From positions 62,001 through 126,000 of the forward strand of contig JAHBWZ010000001.1 of NCBI GenBank assembly GCA_019636755.1: 64,000 bases of DNA, given 5' to 3'. The position numbers and the translations under genes are program-made. Under the pieces are notes generated by a model. That model ran no database searches. It saw only the letters and a list, made by a program, of their open reading frames with translations, and was not told the origin of the DNA. Positions 7,818 to 16,970 of the stretch are shown one piece after another. Every line of letters begins with the position of its first letter. Position 1 is the first letter of the stretch. Origin of the DNA: Phycisphaeraceae bacterium. GTDB lineage: Bacteria; Planctomycetota; Phycisphaerae; Phycisphaerales; SM1A02.

Positions 7818-8576
7818 CTACGCCGCCAGGCGCAGCGCCCGGATGGCCTCCGCCGGCCGCATGGCCAGGTTGGCGCCGGTGTCACGGACCAGGTTCGTCG
7901 CGCGGGCGAGCGACTCGGCGTCGCGCAGCCGGCACCACCATCCGTCCAGTCGCTCGGCCTCCAGCAGGCCATCGTCGCGGTAGGACAGCGCGAGATCGGA
8001 GATCTCCGCATCCGGATCGAGGCGCCGGCATCGCGCGAAGAGCGTGTCGTCCGCGAAGATCGGTCCGACCATCACCGTGTCGAATCCGGGCCGCGCCGGC
8101 TGCATGTCCATCGCGACCACGCGACCATCGTCCGGCCTGACGACGACCGCCTCGCCCGGCGATTCGGCGGGCGCCGTGAGGATGACGGCGCCTTCCGGCC
8201 GGCAGAGGAAGCATTCCGTGTGGTGCCGCAGGCTCCCGCCGAGGAGAACCTCCGCCGGCAGGATGCACGCACGTTCACCGCCGACGGCCGCCTGCGCGCA
8301 CAGAATGGCGCTGACATCACCGGCGTGATCGGGGGCGACGGCGACCATGAAGTCACGCAGCCCCAGGGCGCGCCCGGACCGGACATGCTCCACGATCGCG
8401 CCTGCTTCCTCGCCGCCGGCGATGAGGACGACCTCGCGGAACCCGGCGCGCACGAGCGCCTCGATGGCGAAGTGGATCGCGGGGCGGTCATAGATCGGCA
8501 CGAGGTGCCGGCATCCCCGCGGCGCGATCGCGCTCAGCGGACGGGCGGGTCGTGTCGCAAGGATGATGCCCTTCAT
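7818..8576 (-). CDS. nucleotidyltransferase-like protein with degenerate active-site loop
   Basis: Resembles the N-terminal half of sugar-1-phosphate nucleotidyltransferases (RmlA type): MKGIILA at the start, HLVPIYDRPAIHFAIEALV at about residues 24-42, then GFREVVLIAGG and an internal segment like ILTAPAESPG. The nucleotide-binding loop that should read GGxGTRLxPLT is replaced by TRPARPLSAIA, and the LPAEVLL segment stands where GDN is expected. The product is 252 aa, with GGAG 8 nt upstream of ATG 8576. It is likely a non-catalytic or repurposed relative. Activity cannot be assumed. Confidence 0.6.
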   Translation of the reverse strand: MKGIILATRPARPLSAIAPRGCRHLVPIYDRPAIHFAIEALVRAGFREVVLIAGGEEAGAIVEHVRSGRALGLRDFMVAVAPDHAGDVSAILCAQAAVGGERACILPAEVLLGGSLRHHTECFLCRPEGAVILTAPAESPGEAVVVRPDDGRVVAMDMQPARPGFDTVMVGPIFADDTLFARCRRLDPDAEISDLALSYRDDGLLEAERLDGWWCRLRDAESLARATNLVRDTGANLAMRPAEAIRALRLAA

Positions 8577-8893
8577 CGGTGGTCTCCGCTTCGGGTCGGC
8601 TGTCGGACGAGGTCTGGCTGCATGTGCCGCCCCGACGCGGGCCGGCGCCGGACGCTCTTATCGGGCCGGACGAACAGGACCTGAAGTCCGGGCGCGCAGG
8701 AAATTCCGTCCGGGCGCTGCATGCGCGCCGTGCAATGATCGCGGGGCCGGGCCGTTTGCCTCCCGCACCGGGGCTCCTTCGAACGCTCCGCTTCGATTCC
8801 GATCCTCTTCAGATTCAGAGTGACCCATCCTCCTCCTCTCGTGCCGGCCGCCTGAGCGGCGACCGGCACGATTCATCTCGAGCCGCTCTCCCG
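8577..8893. other. intergenic region with a strong hairpin at 8840-8870
   Basis: About 330 bp between divergent genes with no credible coding frame. The main structure is CGTGCCGG-CCGC-CTGA-GCGG-CGA-CCGGCACG (8840-8870), a two-part stem about 24 bp upstream of the -10-like box of the MauE/DoxX gene. It could be a terminator or an operator. Nothing distinguishes the two. Confidence 0.4.
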
Positions 8894-8899
8894 TACGAT
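8894..8899 (+). promoter_or_regulatory. putative -10 box (TACGAT), near-leaderless
   Basis: TACGAT ends 10 nt before ATG 8910, which has no Shine-Dalgarno in front of it. The same hexamer recurs 7 nt before the Na/Pi cotransporter start. Confidence 0.4.
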
Positions 8900-8909
8900 T
8901 CCGCCCGCG

Positions 8910-9476
8910 ATGTCCGGAACGAGTTCACCCTGGCGGTCCCTCATCGGCTTCGCGGCATGTCGTGTCCTGGTGCCCGCGTGGGTTCTCGCCGGCGCGTTCT
9001 TCAAGTACCTGGAGTGGGATCCGGGACTGCTTCCACGGCAGACCGTCCTGCCGCTGGCGCCCAGGCTCGGGATCGACCTTGACCTGTACCTGTCACTGAT
9101 CGTCGCCGCGGAGTTCGTCTTCGCCGCCGGCATGATCTTCCTGTGGCGCGTCGCGAAGCCCGCGGCCGTGGCGATGCTGGCGGTGTTCTGCGCCGTGCTG
9201 ATCGGAGAAATGCTCTCCGGGTCGCGCTCCTGCGGCTGCCTGGGGTCGTTCTCTCCGAAGCCCTGGCAGATGCTCCTGGCAGACGGGACGCTGCTCGCGC
9301 TGGTGCTGTTCGGCCGGGTCCGACCGCTGCCGGTGGAGCGTGATCGGCGCTGGCCGCTGCTGCCATTCCTCGCGATGTCGCTGATCCTCTCGTGGCTTGC
9401 CTTCCGACGACCCGCGGCATTCGAGCCGGGAACCATCGAGGCGTGGCACGCGCTCATCCGGACGCACGTTCTCTGA
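8910..9476 (+). CDS. MauE/DoxX-like membrane protein
   Basis: 188-aa protein with four to five membrane helices. The SCGCLGSFSP motif (about residues 109-118) in a loop before another helix is the diagnostic pattern of MauE/DoxX-type proteins that work with periplasmic redox or thiol proteins. The next gene, 14 bp downstream, encodes a thioredoxin-like lipoprotein, which supports a role in moving reducing equivalents or forming disulfides across the membrane. Family level only; the substrate is unknown. Confidence 0.75.
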   Translation: MSGTSSPWRSLIGFAACRVLVPAWVLAGAFFKYLEWDPGLLPRQTVLPLAPRLGIDLDLYLSLIVAAEFVFAAGMIFLWRVAKPAAVAMLAVFCAVLIGEMLSGSRSCGCLGSFSPKPWQMLLADGTLLALVLFGRVRPLPVERDRRWPLLPFLAMSLILSWLAFRRPAAFEPGTIEAWHALIRTHVL

Positions 9477-9490
9477 TCAGGAGTTCCTCC

Positions 9491-10087
9491 ATGCGGACCA
9501 GTCGCTCACGGTGCACACTCGTCACGGCCCTCGGCATCGCGATGCTGGCGCCGGGATGCGGGCGGGAGAACGATGAGACCACGAAGCCGGCCCCCGCGCC
9601 GAGCACCGTGGCGGATGGGGCGTCCCCCGCCCCCGCCGATGCGTCGCCGCAGCCGGAGACGATCCGGCTCCCCGCCCACTGGTACGAGACCGACTTCGCG
9701 TCGTGGGTGGGACGACCATGGCGCGACCTCGACCTCTTCCGGTTCATGCCGCAGAAACCGACCGGGCTGGACGAGGGCACGCAGTACGTCGTCTTCTACT
9801 CGCGGACCTGCGAGCACTGCGAAGAGATGTTCCGTCGCGACCTCGGCACGCGACCGGAACTCGCGCGGAACGTCGTCGCCGTCGAGATTCCGGCGAGCCG
9901 TCGCGTGCTGACCTCACCGGATGCGTGGCCGATGCCGGCGACGGAGGTCCGCGAGTTCCTGGCCCTGCCGCTGTCGGTCAACTGGGTCATCACGCCGCCC
10001 ATCGCCGTGCGCCTCGAGGACGGCATCGTGCGGTGCGCCCAGGAGGGCGATCATCGCCCCTGTCTCGGCCTGTCGGCAGACGGCTGA
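9491..10087 (+). CDS. thioredoxin-like lipoprotein
   Basis: 198-aa exported protein. The N-terminal signal ends in the lipobox LAPGC (Cys at about residue 24), followed by a Pro/Ala-rich linker of about 40 residues. The thioredoxin-like domain then carries a CxxC active site in FYSRTCEHCEEMF (about residues 101-113) and the cis-Pro region in VNWVITPPIAV. GGAG lies about 8 nt before ATG 9491. Its pairing with the upstream SCGC membrane protein suggests a periplasmic thiol-disulfide relay. The C-terminal domain is shorter than classical DsbA/TlpA proteins. Confidence 0.78.
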   Translation: MRTSRSRCTLVTALGIAMLAPGCGRENDETTKPAPAPSTVADGASPAPADASPQPETIRLPAHWYETDFASWVGRPWRDLDLFRFMPQKPTGLDEGTQYVVFYSRTCEHCEEMFRRDLGTRPELARNVVAVEIPASRRVLTSPDAWPMPATEVREFLALPLSVNWVITPPIAVRLEDGIVRCAQEGDHRPCLGLSADG

Positions 10088-10249
10088 GCCGGCCCGCGGT
10101 CCGGAAACGGTTCCTGCCCATGCCGGCGGATCCGGATGACCGGGCGGATGCAACGTCCGCGCCGGCGTGGTGCGGTGCCGCTCTCACCCGTCGGCGGACG
10201 GCTTCCGATCCATGGTCCGATGGCCGTTCCGAGTGGCTCCTGGCTGATC

Positions 10250-11041
10250 ATGCCCGCCCCCTGGACGCCCGTGCCCGGCACGGCGGCCGCCTCGCGCGAT
10301 CCGGTCTCGGCGGACGACCTGCGCCCGCTCTTCCCGGGCGTTTCCATCCTCGTCATCCTCGTCTCCTCCCCGGATTCCGATCCCGCCCGGCGGGCGATGA
10401 TCGCCCGCTCGCTGCGGCGGCTCCAGGATCTCTGTGATGCCGACGCGGTGCAGCTCGTGGCGATCGGCGGCGGTCCCGGCGCGCTTCTGACCAAGGCCCC
10501 CTCGCTCGTGATCCGCGAGCGCTCCCTGGTCGTGGTGCCGCGCGACGCGATCGACGCCGGTCCGCCTCCGCCGCCCGAGGAGTTCGACGCGCTGCTTCGC
10601 GCCAGTCGCGCGGCGCTGGAGCGCCGACAGACCGCCGCGATTCTCGGGCGCCTCGAGGACGGTCCGGACGGGCGCGCCGCATCGGCCGGCGGGGAACCTG
10701 CGACACGCGCGGCGATGGGGATCTGGGCATGGCGGACGCTTCCGGCGCGCCTCGCCGCGGCGGCGCGCGCCGTGGCCGGAGAGGCGGTCCCCCGGTACAT
10801 CATCACGGACCACCCGATGCGTCCGGGCGTGTGGTCGGCGGAGTCCTCCACCGTCCTCAACATCGCGCCTCGCCCCGGATGCCCGCGTGGATGTGCCCTC
10901 GTCGTGCAGGGCGCGCGCGTGGAGAAACGCCCCATCGTGCAGCCCTCCGGGGGTGCGGTCTCGCTGGGCAATCAGCCGCTCTGGTCGGCCGCGGGCCTCG
11001 CCGTCAGCACCACCACGGCGTCTGCGCGGGCTGCCGGATGA
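10250..11041 (+). CDS. hypothetical protein
   Basis: Unrecognised 263-aa product. ATG 10250 is chosen; ATG 10220 is in frame and adds ten residues. The region at residues 20-75 (LFPGVSILVILVSS, then MIARSLRRLQDLCDADAVQL) looks like an alpha/beta unit that gives way to a proline stretch (GPPPPPEEF) and Ala/Arg-rich helices. No catalytic motif is seen. Its 3' end overlaps the convergent TIM-barrel gene by 38 bp. Codon use fits the neighbours, so it is probably a real but lineage-restricted gene. Confidence 0.5.
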   Translation: MPAPWTPVPGTAAASRDPVSADDLRPLFPGVSILVILVSSPDSDPARRAMIARSLRRLQDLCDADAVQLVAIGGGPGALLTKAPSLVIRERSLVVVPRDAIDAGPPPPPEEFDALLRASRAALERRQTAAILGRLEDGPDGRAASAGGEPATRAAMGIWAWRTLPARLAAAARAVAGEAVPRYIITDHPMRPGVWSAESSTVLNIAPRPGCPRGCALVVQGARVEKRPIVQPSGGAVSLGNQPLWSAAGLAVSTTTASARAAG

Positions 11042-11996
11042 TCACGTTCTGCAGGTACGCGGCCGCCTTCCGCAGGCCCTCCTCGAGCCCCATCGCGGCG
11101 TCTTCATGCTCGATCGACAGGACGCCGTCGTAGCCGACGCGCCGGAGCATCGACACGAACGGCTTCCAGAAGGCATCGCCGTGTCCCCAGCCGCAGGTGC
11201 GGAAGTTCCACGACCGCCGTGCCGGCTCGCTGTACGGGCGCGTGTCGAGCCAGCCGTTGACCGCGCCCTCGCGCGCATCCATGCCGCAGTCCTTGGCATG
11301 CACGGCGAAGATCAGTCCCCGTTCCCCGAGAACGCGCGTCGCCTCGACCGGATCGATGCCCTGCCAGAAGAAGTGCGACGGGTCCAGGTTCGCGCCCAGC
11401 ACCGGCGCGCCCCCGCCGCCGGCGGCGTGCTCGGCGCGCTCCGCGAGACGGATGAGCGTGTCCGGGTTGTAGACGCAGAATCCCGGGTGCGGCTCCCAGG
11501 CGATCCGGACTCCGTGGGCGCGCGCCGCCCGCGCCTGTTCCGCCCAGTACGGCACGAGAACTTCATCCCACTGCCATCGCAGGATCTCGAGGAAATCCGG
11601 CGGCCAGGCGCACGTCACCCAGTTGGGTGTGGTCCCGGCGGCGGAACCCGCGGGACAGCCCGAGAACGTGATGACGACATCCGTGCCGAGCCGCGGCGCC
11701 AGGTGCAGGGCGCGAACGAAGGCGTCGTGGTCGGCCCGGGCCCGCGCCCGATCGGGGTGGACGGGATTGCCGTGCACGGCCAGCGCCGAACAGGTCATCC
11801 GGAAGTCGGCGAGCATCGACCGGATCCCGGTGCAGCGCGCCTCGGAGTCGAGCAGCGCGGCGGCGTCGAAGAACGGTGACCCGGGGTACCCGCCGACCGG
11901 AAGCTCGATCGCGTCGAGACCGATCTCCCGGCAGAGGGCCAGCGCACTGCGGAGCGGCATCCCGTCGAAGAGGGCCGCCATCACACCGAGTCTCAT
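11004..11996 (-). CDS. sugar phosphate isomerase/epimerase (xylose-isomerase-like TIM barrel)
   Basis: 330-aa protein of the AP-endonuclease-2/xylose-isomerase-like fold. The barrel starts at MRLGVMAALFDG. Metal-ligand strands are visible as WEPHPGF, NLDPSHFFWQ, FAVHAKD and SIEHED, giving the usual Glu-Asp-His-Glu set. GAGGAG stands about 11 nt upstream of ATG 11996. These enzymes act on sugars, inositol derivatives or hydroxypyruvate-like substrates. Neighbours do not narrow this down. The 3' end overlaps the convergent hypothetical gene. Confidence 0.85.
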   Translation of the reverse strand: MRLGVMAALFDGMPLRSALALCREIGLDAIELPVGGYPGSPFFDAAALLDSEARCTGIRSMLADFRMTCSALAVHGNPVHPDRARARADHDAFVRALHLAPRLGTDVVITFSGCPAGSAAGTTPNWVTCAWPPDFLEILRWQWDEVLVPYWAEQARAARAHGVRIAWEPHPGFCVYNPDTLIRLAERAEHAAGGGGAPVLGANLDPSHFFWQGIDPVEATRVLGERGLIFAVHAKDCGMDAREGAVNGWLDTRPYSEPARRSWNFRTCGWGHGDAFWKPFVSMLRRVGYDGVLSIEHEDAAMGLEEGLRKAAAYLQNVIIRQPAQTPWWC

Positions 11997-12270
11997 TGCG
12001 TCGCGCTCCTCGCGTTGCCACGCCCTGGTCCGCCCCGGATCCGCCGGGGCGTCGGCCATCCGGCCGTGATCATCGCCGGCCTGCGCGCCGGGCGCGGGAT
12101 GCTACCGTCGGCGCGCCGCGGCGCCGAACGGCGGCGATTGTCACGGGAAGCGCCGGGCCGCGCATCCGGGCATGGACCGGGCGTCGTTCCCAGGTCGGTC
12201 GCGTTCCGCGATCCGGCCGGACGCGCCGGACCATCCGGTCCATGCGGTCATCGATCGCCGCGCCGTGAGA

Positions 12271-12276
12271 TATGAT
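12271..12276 (+). promoter_or_regulatory. putative -10 box (TATGAT), leaderless
   Basis: TATGAT ends 7 nt before GTG 12284, which is in frame with the long downstream coding region. The only upstream ATG (12272) lies inside the hexamer itself, so the GTG at the expected transcription start is the better start codon. Confidence 0.55.
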
Positions 12277-12283
12277 CCGCTCC

Positions 12284-13750
12284 GTGCCGATCTGCAGAGT
12301 CCAGCGCCATCACCGGTCCGCGTTCGCGATCACGGCCGGCGCGGTCGTGGTCCTGACCGGTGCTGCGTCGGTCGCGCCGTCGCCCGGCGCCACGCCGGCC
12401 GCGGCCACGCACCGCCCTGCGGCCGTGACCGGAGACGCCACGACGGACGACGCACGGGCCCGTGTGGTGGTCCGGCCGTCCCGGCTGCAGGCGGTCGCCG
12501 GGTACGTCGAACTCGAGGACGACGAGGTCCTCGTCATCCGCACGCCCGAGGGACGCCTGGAGAGTTTTGCGAAGGGGCGGATCTTCCAGCTCGTCCGGCT
12601 GCTGGAGGTCGACGCCCCGCTGGATGTCCACGTGATCCTCCGCGACGGCACCACGCGGTCCGGCCTGCTGCTCGAGGATGCCTTCGACTTCGTCCGGATC
12701 AACATCGAGGGTGTCGAGGTCTCGATCCCGCGGGACACGGTCCACCTGCTGCGCCCGCAGCCGAGTTTCGAGGAGCGATACGAACTCGTCCGGAGGCAGC
12801 TCGATCGAGCTTCGCCGGAGGCGATCATCCGGTTCGCGCAGTGGCTGATGGATGAGCGGCGGTTCGACCTGGCCGCAGCGGAGCTGACCTCGCTTCTGGA
12901 GCAGGTGGACTCGGCCCCGGCGCGGCGCCTGCTGCGCACCGTCGAACTCCAGCTGTCGCTGCAGCGGGAGAGTGAGGATCGGGCAGCGCGACGGGCACGC
13001 GGCGAGATCACGCAGCGGCCGGGATTCCGCGATGCGTCGCACGATCAGGTGCTCTCCGATCGCGAGGTCAACCTGATCCGCGTCTTCGAACTGGATTTCG
13101 CCCGGCCGCCGCGCGTCGCGGTCCCCCGCCCGACGATCCAGAAACTCGTCACGCGGTTCGCGGACAGCCCGCTCCTGCCGGAGTCGGAACTCGAACGGCT
13201 GCAGCTCTTCCGCGCCGATCCGCTCGACATCGTCCGACTGATGTTCGATCTCCGCGCGCGGGACCTCTACGGCGAGATCCAGGTGCTGTCCGAGCCGGCG
13301 TCGCTGAACTTCTTCCGGCAGCGCGTGCATGACGCGTGGCTGATTCCGAACTGTGCCACCAGCAACTGCCACGGCGGCGACGACGCCGGACGCCTGGCGC
13401 TCATCGGGCGCAATGCGCGCGAGATGCGCGTGCGGTACACGAACCTGCTGATCCTGGAGCGGACCGCGCTGGACGATCCGGAGTGGCCGCTGCTCAACTT
13501 CGCCCGCCCGCGGGAGTCGCTCGTCATCCAGCATGCGCTTCCCCCGGCGCGGGCCCGTCGGCCGCATCCGCGCGTGCCCGGCTGGACACCGGCGATTCCC
13601 CACCCCGACGATGCGCGGGTCACCGATTTCATCGAGTGGCTCTCGCTGATGCATCCCGATCGGGGTCGGTACCCGGTGGAGTTCCAGCCCGTTCCCACAC
13701 CGGCGTGGGCCGCGCGCGCCGCGGCGGCCGACCCGCCACCGTCGCCCTGA
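12284..13750 (+). CDS. exported protein with CX4CH haem-like motif
   Basis: 488-aa product from GTG 12284, with a signal-like hydrophobic segment (SAFAITAGAVVVLTGAASVA, about residues 12-31). Residues about 65-140 (VELEDDEVLVIRTPEGRL and following) look like a small beta domain, followed by TPR-like helices. A C-terminal domain contains IPNCATSNCHGGD, that is C-x4-C-H, a variant of the c-type haem site CxxCH. Similar CX4CHG motifs are common in planctomycete exported cytochrome-like proteins. Whether haem is bound is inference. No partner gene is adjacent. Confidence 0.65.
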   Translation: MPICRVQRHHRSAFAITAGAVVVLTGAASVAPSPGATPAAATHRPAAVTGDATTDDARARVVVRPSRLQAVAGYVELEDDEVLVIRTPEGRLESFAKGRIFQLVRLLEVDAPLDVHVILRDGTTRSGLLLEDAFDFVRINIEGVEVSIPRDTVHLLRPQPSFEERYELVRRQLDRASPEAIIRFAQWLMDERRFDLAAAELTSLLEQVDSAPARRLLRTVELQLSLQRESEDRAARRARGEITQRPGFRDASHDQVLSDREVNLIRVFELDFARPPRVAVPRPTIQKLVTRFADSPLLPESELERLQLFRADPLDIVRLMFDLRARDLYGEIQVLSEPASLNFFRQRVHDAWLIPNCATSNCHGGDDAGRLALIGRNAREMRVRYTNLLILERTALDDPEWPLLNFARPRESLVIQHALPPARARRPHPRVPGWTPAIPHPDDARVTDFIEWLSLMHPDRGRYPVEFQPVPTPAWAARAAAADPPPSP

Positions 13751-13804
13751 CCCGGTGCCCGGACGGCGCGGGTGACGACGGCGCTCGCATGCCCGCTCCG
13801 CTGG

Positions 13805-13810
13805 TACACT
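13805..13810 (+). promoter_or_regulatory. putative extended -10 box (TACACT)
   Basis: TGG-TACACT lies 55 nt before the lipoprotein start, with GCCGGAGG in the leader about 12 nt before ATG 13866. This is one of the few genes here with a conventional leader. Confidence 0.4.
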
Positions 13811-13865
13811 GCCCGTCCGTTTCCCTGTCACCACACACCTCTCGCGGCCGGAGGCCCCACCGGAC

Positions 13866-15890
13866 ATGATCCCGGACACCATCCCCCACACGGATGCCTC
13901 GCGCGCGCCTTCGGTTGTCGACGACCACGTCCGACGGCAGCGGCCCGGCGCGCCGGCGCGGCGCGTGCTCTGCCTGGCGCTCTTCGTCGGAGTCGCGCTG
14001 TGCGGTGGCTGCGAGGACCAGGATTCGGCGCGGCGCGCCGAGGCGCAGCGGAAGATCGATCAGGCGAGCCGGACGCTCGAACGGGTCATGCTGACCGGCG
14101 TGCCGGACGAAGACGGGGCCGCGGGCATGACCACCGGCCTGCAGTCGATCATCCGCGACCTGGCGTCGCTGCCGGGGGCGGCCCCCGGCCAGGTCTCCGC
14201 GGCGGCCATGATCGCGGCGACCGCCGGCGAAGCACTCGGGGAACTGCCGTCGTCCACGCTGGCGGCCGCGGAGTCCGGCCTGGCGCTGGATCGCGGCCAT
14301 GTCCACACGATCATCGACAACGCGACCCGCCTCGCGGGACTCGCGACCGGCGCGACGGGCGTCGACTTCGCCCGACAGCGGGAAGCGCTTTCGGCCGCCC
14401 GGTCGGAGGCCGACCGTGCCCGGACGACCTGGGACCGGGAACGGGCGCAGCTGCGGAGCCCGATCGAGGATCACGAGCGCCGGAACCGGGAGGACGGACA
14501 GCGCGTGACCGGGATCCTCGGCGAGGCGGGCACGCTGCGCCGGACGGCGACGGACGCGGGGGCGCGTGCCGGCTTCCCGACGTTCCAGCAGGCGGTGACG
14601 CTCGAACGGAACGCGGATCGGATCGCGATGCAGATCGCGGAGCGCGAGGCGGAACTCTCGTTCGTCCTTCGCCCGGAGTTCACCTACGTCGCGGCCCAGG
14701 CGGACGCGTCGAGGGACGAACTGGAGTCCATCGACCTCGCCTCCGGTGCCATCGAGAAATCACGAACGGAACGCGAGCGGATCGCGGCCGCGGCCCGCCG
14801 GCAGGTGCAGGCGATGCGGACCCGGCTCGACGAGGTCATGTCGGCCATGGCCGCCACCCGCGAAGAGGCCGACGCCGCGCTCTCCGAGGCGCTGGCGGCG
14901 TTCGACGCTGCCGCCCGTGCGGCGCAGACCGCCGCTCGCGGCGGCGCACGGGAGACCGCGGCGGCACGGCTGATCGGCATCCGCGTCGAGGCCTCTGCGG
15001 CGCGGGTCACCGCGCTTCGCGCCGCGTCGCTTGCCGCCGACGCCGCGGTGTTCCGCCGCCTCGCGGAGGCCGGCACCACGTTCGGTGACGCCGCGGCCCA
15101 TCGTCGCGCGGCGGACGACGCCGAGCGGCGGAGCGCCGAACTCATGGCGAGCGCCCGGGAACGGCTCACCAGCGCCCGCGAGGCGATCGGCCAGGTCAGC
15201 CGCCCGGAGGCGGAAGAGATCGCGCGGATGATCGACCAGGCGCAGACGCTCGCCGGCGGTCGACCCGCGCCGGCCGCACCAGCGGTACGCGGCCCGGCCG
15301 GCAGCGGCGCCGCACCTGCGACGGAGGGTGCCGGCGGTGCGGATTCGCCGCAATCGCTCGTGGACGCGGCGAATGCGATCCTCGCGACGGGATCGCCGAA
15401 CGGCCTGCTGACACTCGCGCGCGCCGCGGCGGAGACCGATCGCCGCGCCCTGACCGAAGCCATCCGCGCCAACGCCGCCATGGAGCGTGTCGCGGCACTG
15501 GCCAGCGAGCACATCGAGGGATTCGATCCCGCGCTCCTCGCGGCGATGCAGGGCGCGGTCGCCGCCGGTGCGACGGTGGAACTGATCGCCGCCGATGAGC
15601 GCGAGGGCACCATCCGGCTCCGCCTGCCCGAAGAGATGGCGGCCGCCGGCGGCGACATGGAGATCCCCATCCGCGCGACGGACGAGGGCTGGTTCGTCGA
15701 TGCCGCCGGCCTGCTGCAGGCCGTGGTCCCCGCCGGCTGGAACACGATGGAGGTCGGCGATCTCTACGGCCGGCTCCGGCGCGGGCTGGACGCACTGGCA
15801 CGGCGCCTGGAGAGCGGCGCCATCACCACGTTCGATGCCTTCGCGCAGGAGTTCGCGCAGACGGTGATGCGCGTCATGTCCAGCGGCTGA
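13866..15890 (+). CDS. large coiled-coil lipoprotein
   Basis: 674 aa. A long basic N-terminus precedes a signal helix ending in the lipobox LCGGC (Cys at about residue 49). Most of the rest is Ala/Glu/Arg-rich and heptad-like (about residues 170-480, for example RTRLDEVMSAMAATREE), consistent with extended coiled coil. A Pro/Gly linker around residue 470-500 leads to a C-terminal globular region that includes IRLRLPEEMAAAGG. Function is unknown; a periplasmic structural or scaffolding role is a guess. The stop overlaps queG by 17 bp. Confidence 0.65.
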   Translation: MIPDTIPHTDASRAPSVVDDHVRRQRPGAPARRVLCLALFVGVALCGGCEDQDSARRAEAQRKIDQASRTLERVMLTGVPDEDGAAGMTTGLQSIIRDLASLPGAAPGQVSAAAMIAATAGEALGELPSSTLAAAESGLALDRGHVHTIIDNATRLAGLATGATGVDFARQREALSAARSEADRARTTWDRERAQLRSPIEDHERRNREDGQRVTGILGEAGTLRRTATDAGARAGFPTFQQAVTLERNADRIAMQIAEREAELSFVLRPEFTYVAAQADASRDELESIDLASGAIEKSRTERERIAAAARRQVQAMRTRLDEVMSAMAATREEADAALSEALAAFDAAARAAQTAARGGARETAAARLIGIRVEASAARVTALRAASLAADAAVFRRLAEAGTTFGDAAAHRRAADDAERRSAELMASARERLTSAREAIGQVSRPEAEEIARMIDQAQTLAGGRPAPAAPAVRGPAGSGAAPATEGAGGADSPQSLVDAANAILATGSPNGLLTLARAAAETDRRALTEAIRANAAMERVAALASEHIEGFDPALLAAMQGAVAAGATVELIAADEREGTIRLRLPEEMAAAGGDMEIPIRATDEGWFVDAAGLLQAVVPAGWNTMEVGDLYGRLRRGLDALARRLESGAITTFDAFAQEFAQTVMRVMSSG

Positions 15891-16956
15891 TCACGGCCCG
15901 GGCGGCCCCGACGACGATCGGGTCCTCGCCGGGATCATCCGCGATTGCGCGCAGTCGCGCGCGGATCGCCGGATCGTCCCGTCGCGCCAGGTGGTTGCCG
16001 AGCGCGATCACGGCGTTGCGGCGGATCATCGCGAGTTTCGCCCGCTTGAGCGCGGAGGTCTCGAAGGCGCGCCGTCGAGACTCCTCGTCCCAACCCAGGA
16101 CCTCCAGGAGATCGAAGCCGTCCCGCCGCACCGCGGTATCGGCATGCCGAGGCGCCCGCCGGGCCCGGCGCGTCGGCTGGCAGTGCGGGCAGACCTCCTG
16201 GCAGATGTCGCATCCGAAGATCCAGTCGCCGATCGCCGCGTGGAACCGCGCCGGGATCTCGCCGCGATGCTCGATCGTCAGGTACGCGATGCAGCGGGTC
16301 GCGTCCACCTTCCACGGCGCGATCGCGCCGGTCGGACATGCGTCGATGCAGCGCGTGCAGGTCCCGCAGGGATCCCGCGGCGGAACCTCGGTGGGCCGGA
16401 TCAGTCGCGTGGTGAGAATCTCGCCGAGCAGGAACCAGCTGCCGATGCCCGGCGCCAGGAGCAGCGTGTTCCGTCCGATGGCGCCCAGACCTGCGCGCGC
16501 CGCGTGCTCACGCTCCAGCACGGGCGCGGTGTCGACACAGACGCGGAATGCCGCGTCCGGCCACCACGCCTGCATCGCGCGCACCACGGCCTCGAGCCGG
16601 CGCTGCATGCCGCGGTGGTAGTCGCGGCCGCGCGCATAGCGCGCGATGCGCCCGAACGGCGCGTCGGTCGCCGGGTCCGGACGGCCGTCCGCGTACCGGT
16701 CGCCGACGGCGATGATCGACCGGACGCCGGGCAGGAGCCGCGCCGGGTCCTGGAGCAGCGGCTCGAACCGTTCCAGCCATGCCATCTCGCCGTGGCATCC
16801 GTCCGCCAGCCATGCCCGCAGCGCTTCGGGGCGTTCCGCCGGACGGGCCGGCGCGACGCCGGCCAGCAGGAACCCGGCCTCGCGGCACGCCGCAAGCACG
16901 GGCTCGGCCGGAACGGGCTCGGGATCGGTGCCGGGCGTCTCCGGGTGCTGGCTCAT
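15874..16956 (-). CDS. queG: epoxyqueuosine reductase
   Basis: Cobalamin- and Fe-S-dependent enzyme that reduces epoxyqueuosine to queuosine at the wobble position of tRNAs with GUN anticodons. The 360-aa product from ATG 16956 has the substrate/cobalamin segment VDTAPVLER and GLGAIGRNTLLL (about 146-175), a ferredoxin-type cluster CGTCTRCIDACPTGA (about 200-214), a second set GCDICQEVCPHC, and C-terminal HEAT-like repeats (KLAMIRRNAVIALGN). It is 14 bp downstream of the helicase gene and probably translated from the same transcript. Confidence 0.94.
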   Translation of the reverse strand: MSQHPETPGTDPEPVPAEPVLAACREAGFLLAGVAPARPAERPEALRAWLADGCHGEMAWLERFEPLLQDPARLLPGVRSIIAVGDRYADGRPDPATDAPFGRIARYARGRDYHRGMQRRLEAVVRAMQAWWPDAAFRVCVDTAPVLEREHAARAGLGAIGRNTLLLAPGIGSWFLLGEILTTRLIRPTEVPPRDPCGTCTRCIDACPTGAIAPWKVDATRCIAYLTIEHRGEIPARFHAAIGDWIFGCDICQEVCPHCQPTRRARRAPRHADTAVRRDGFDLLEVLGWDEESRRRAFETSALKRAKLAMIRRNAVIALGNHLARRDDPAIRARLRAIADDPGEDPIVVGAARAVISRWT

Positions 16957-16970
16957 GCGGGATGCTGCGC

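Noticed and set aside
12248-13891. 547-aa minus-strand frame
   Set aside because: Antisense of the CX4CH exported protein, which has a signal peptide and promoter.
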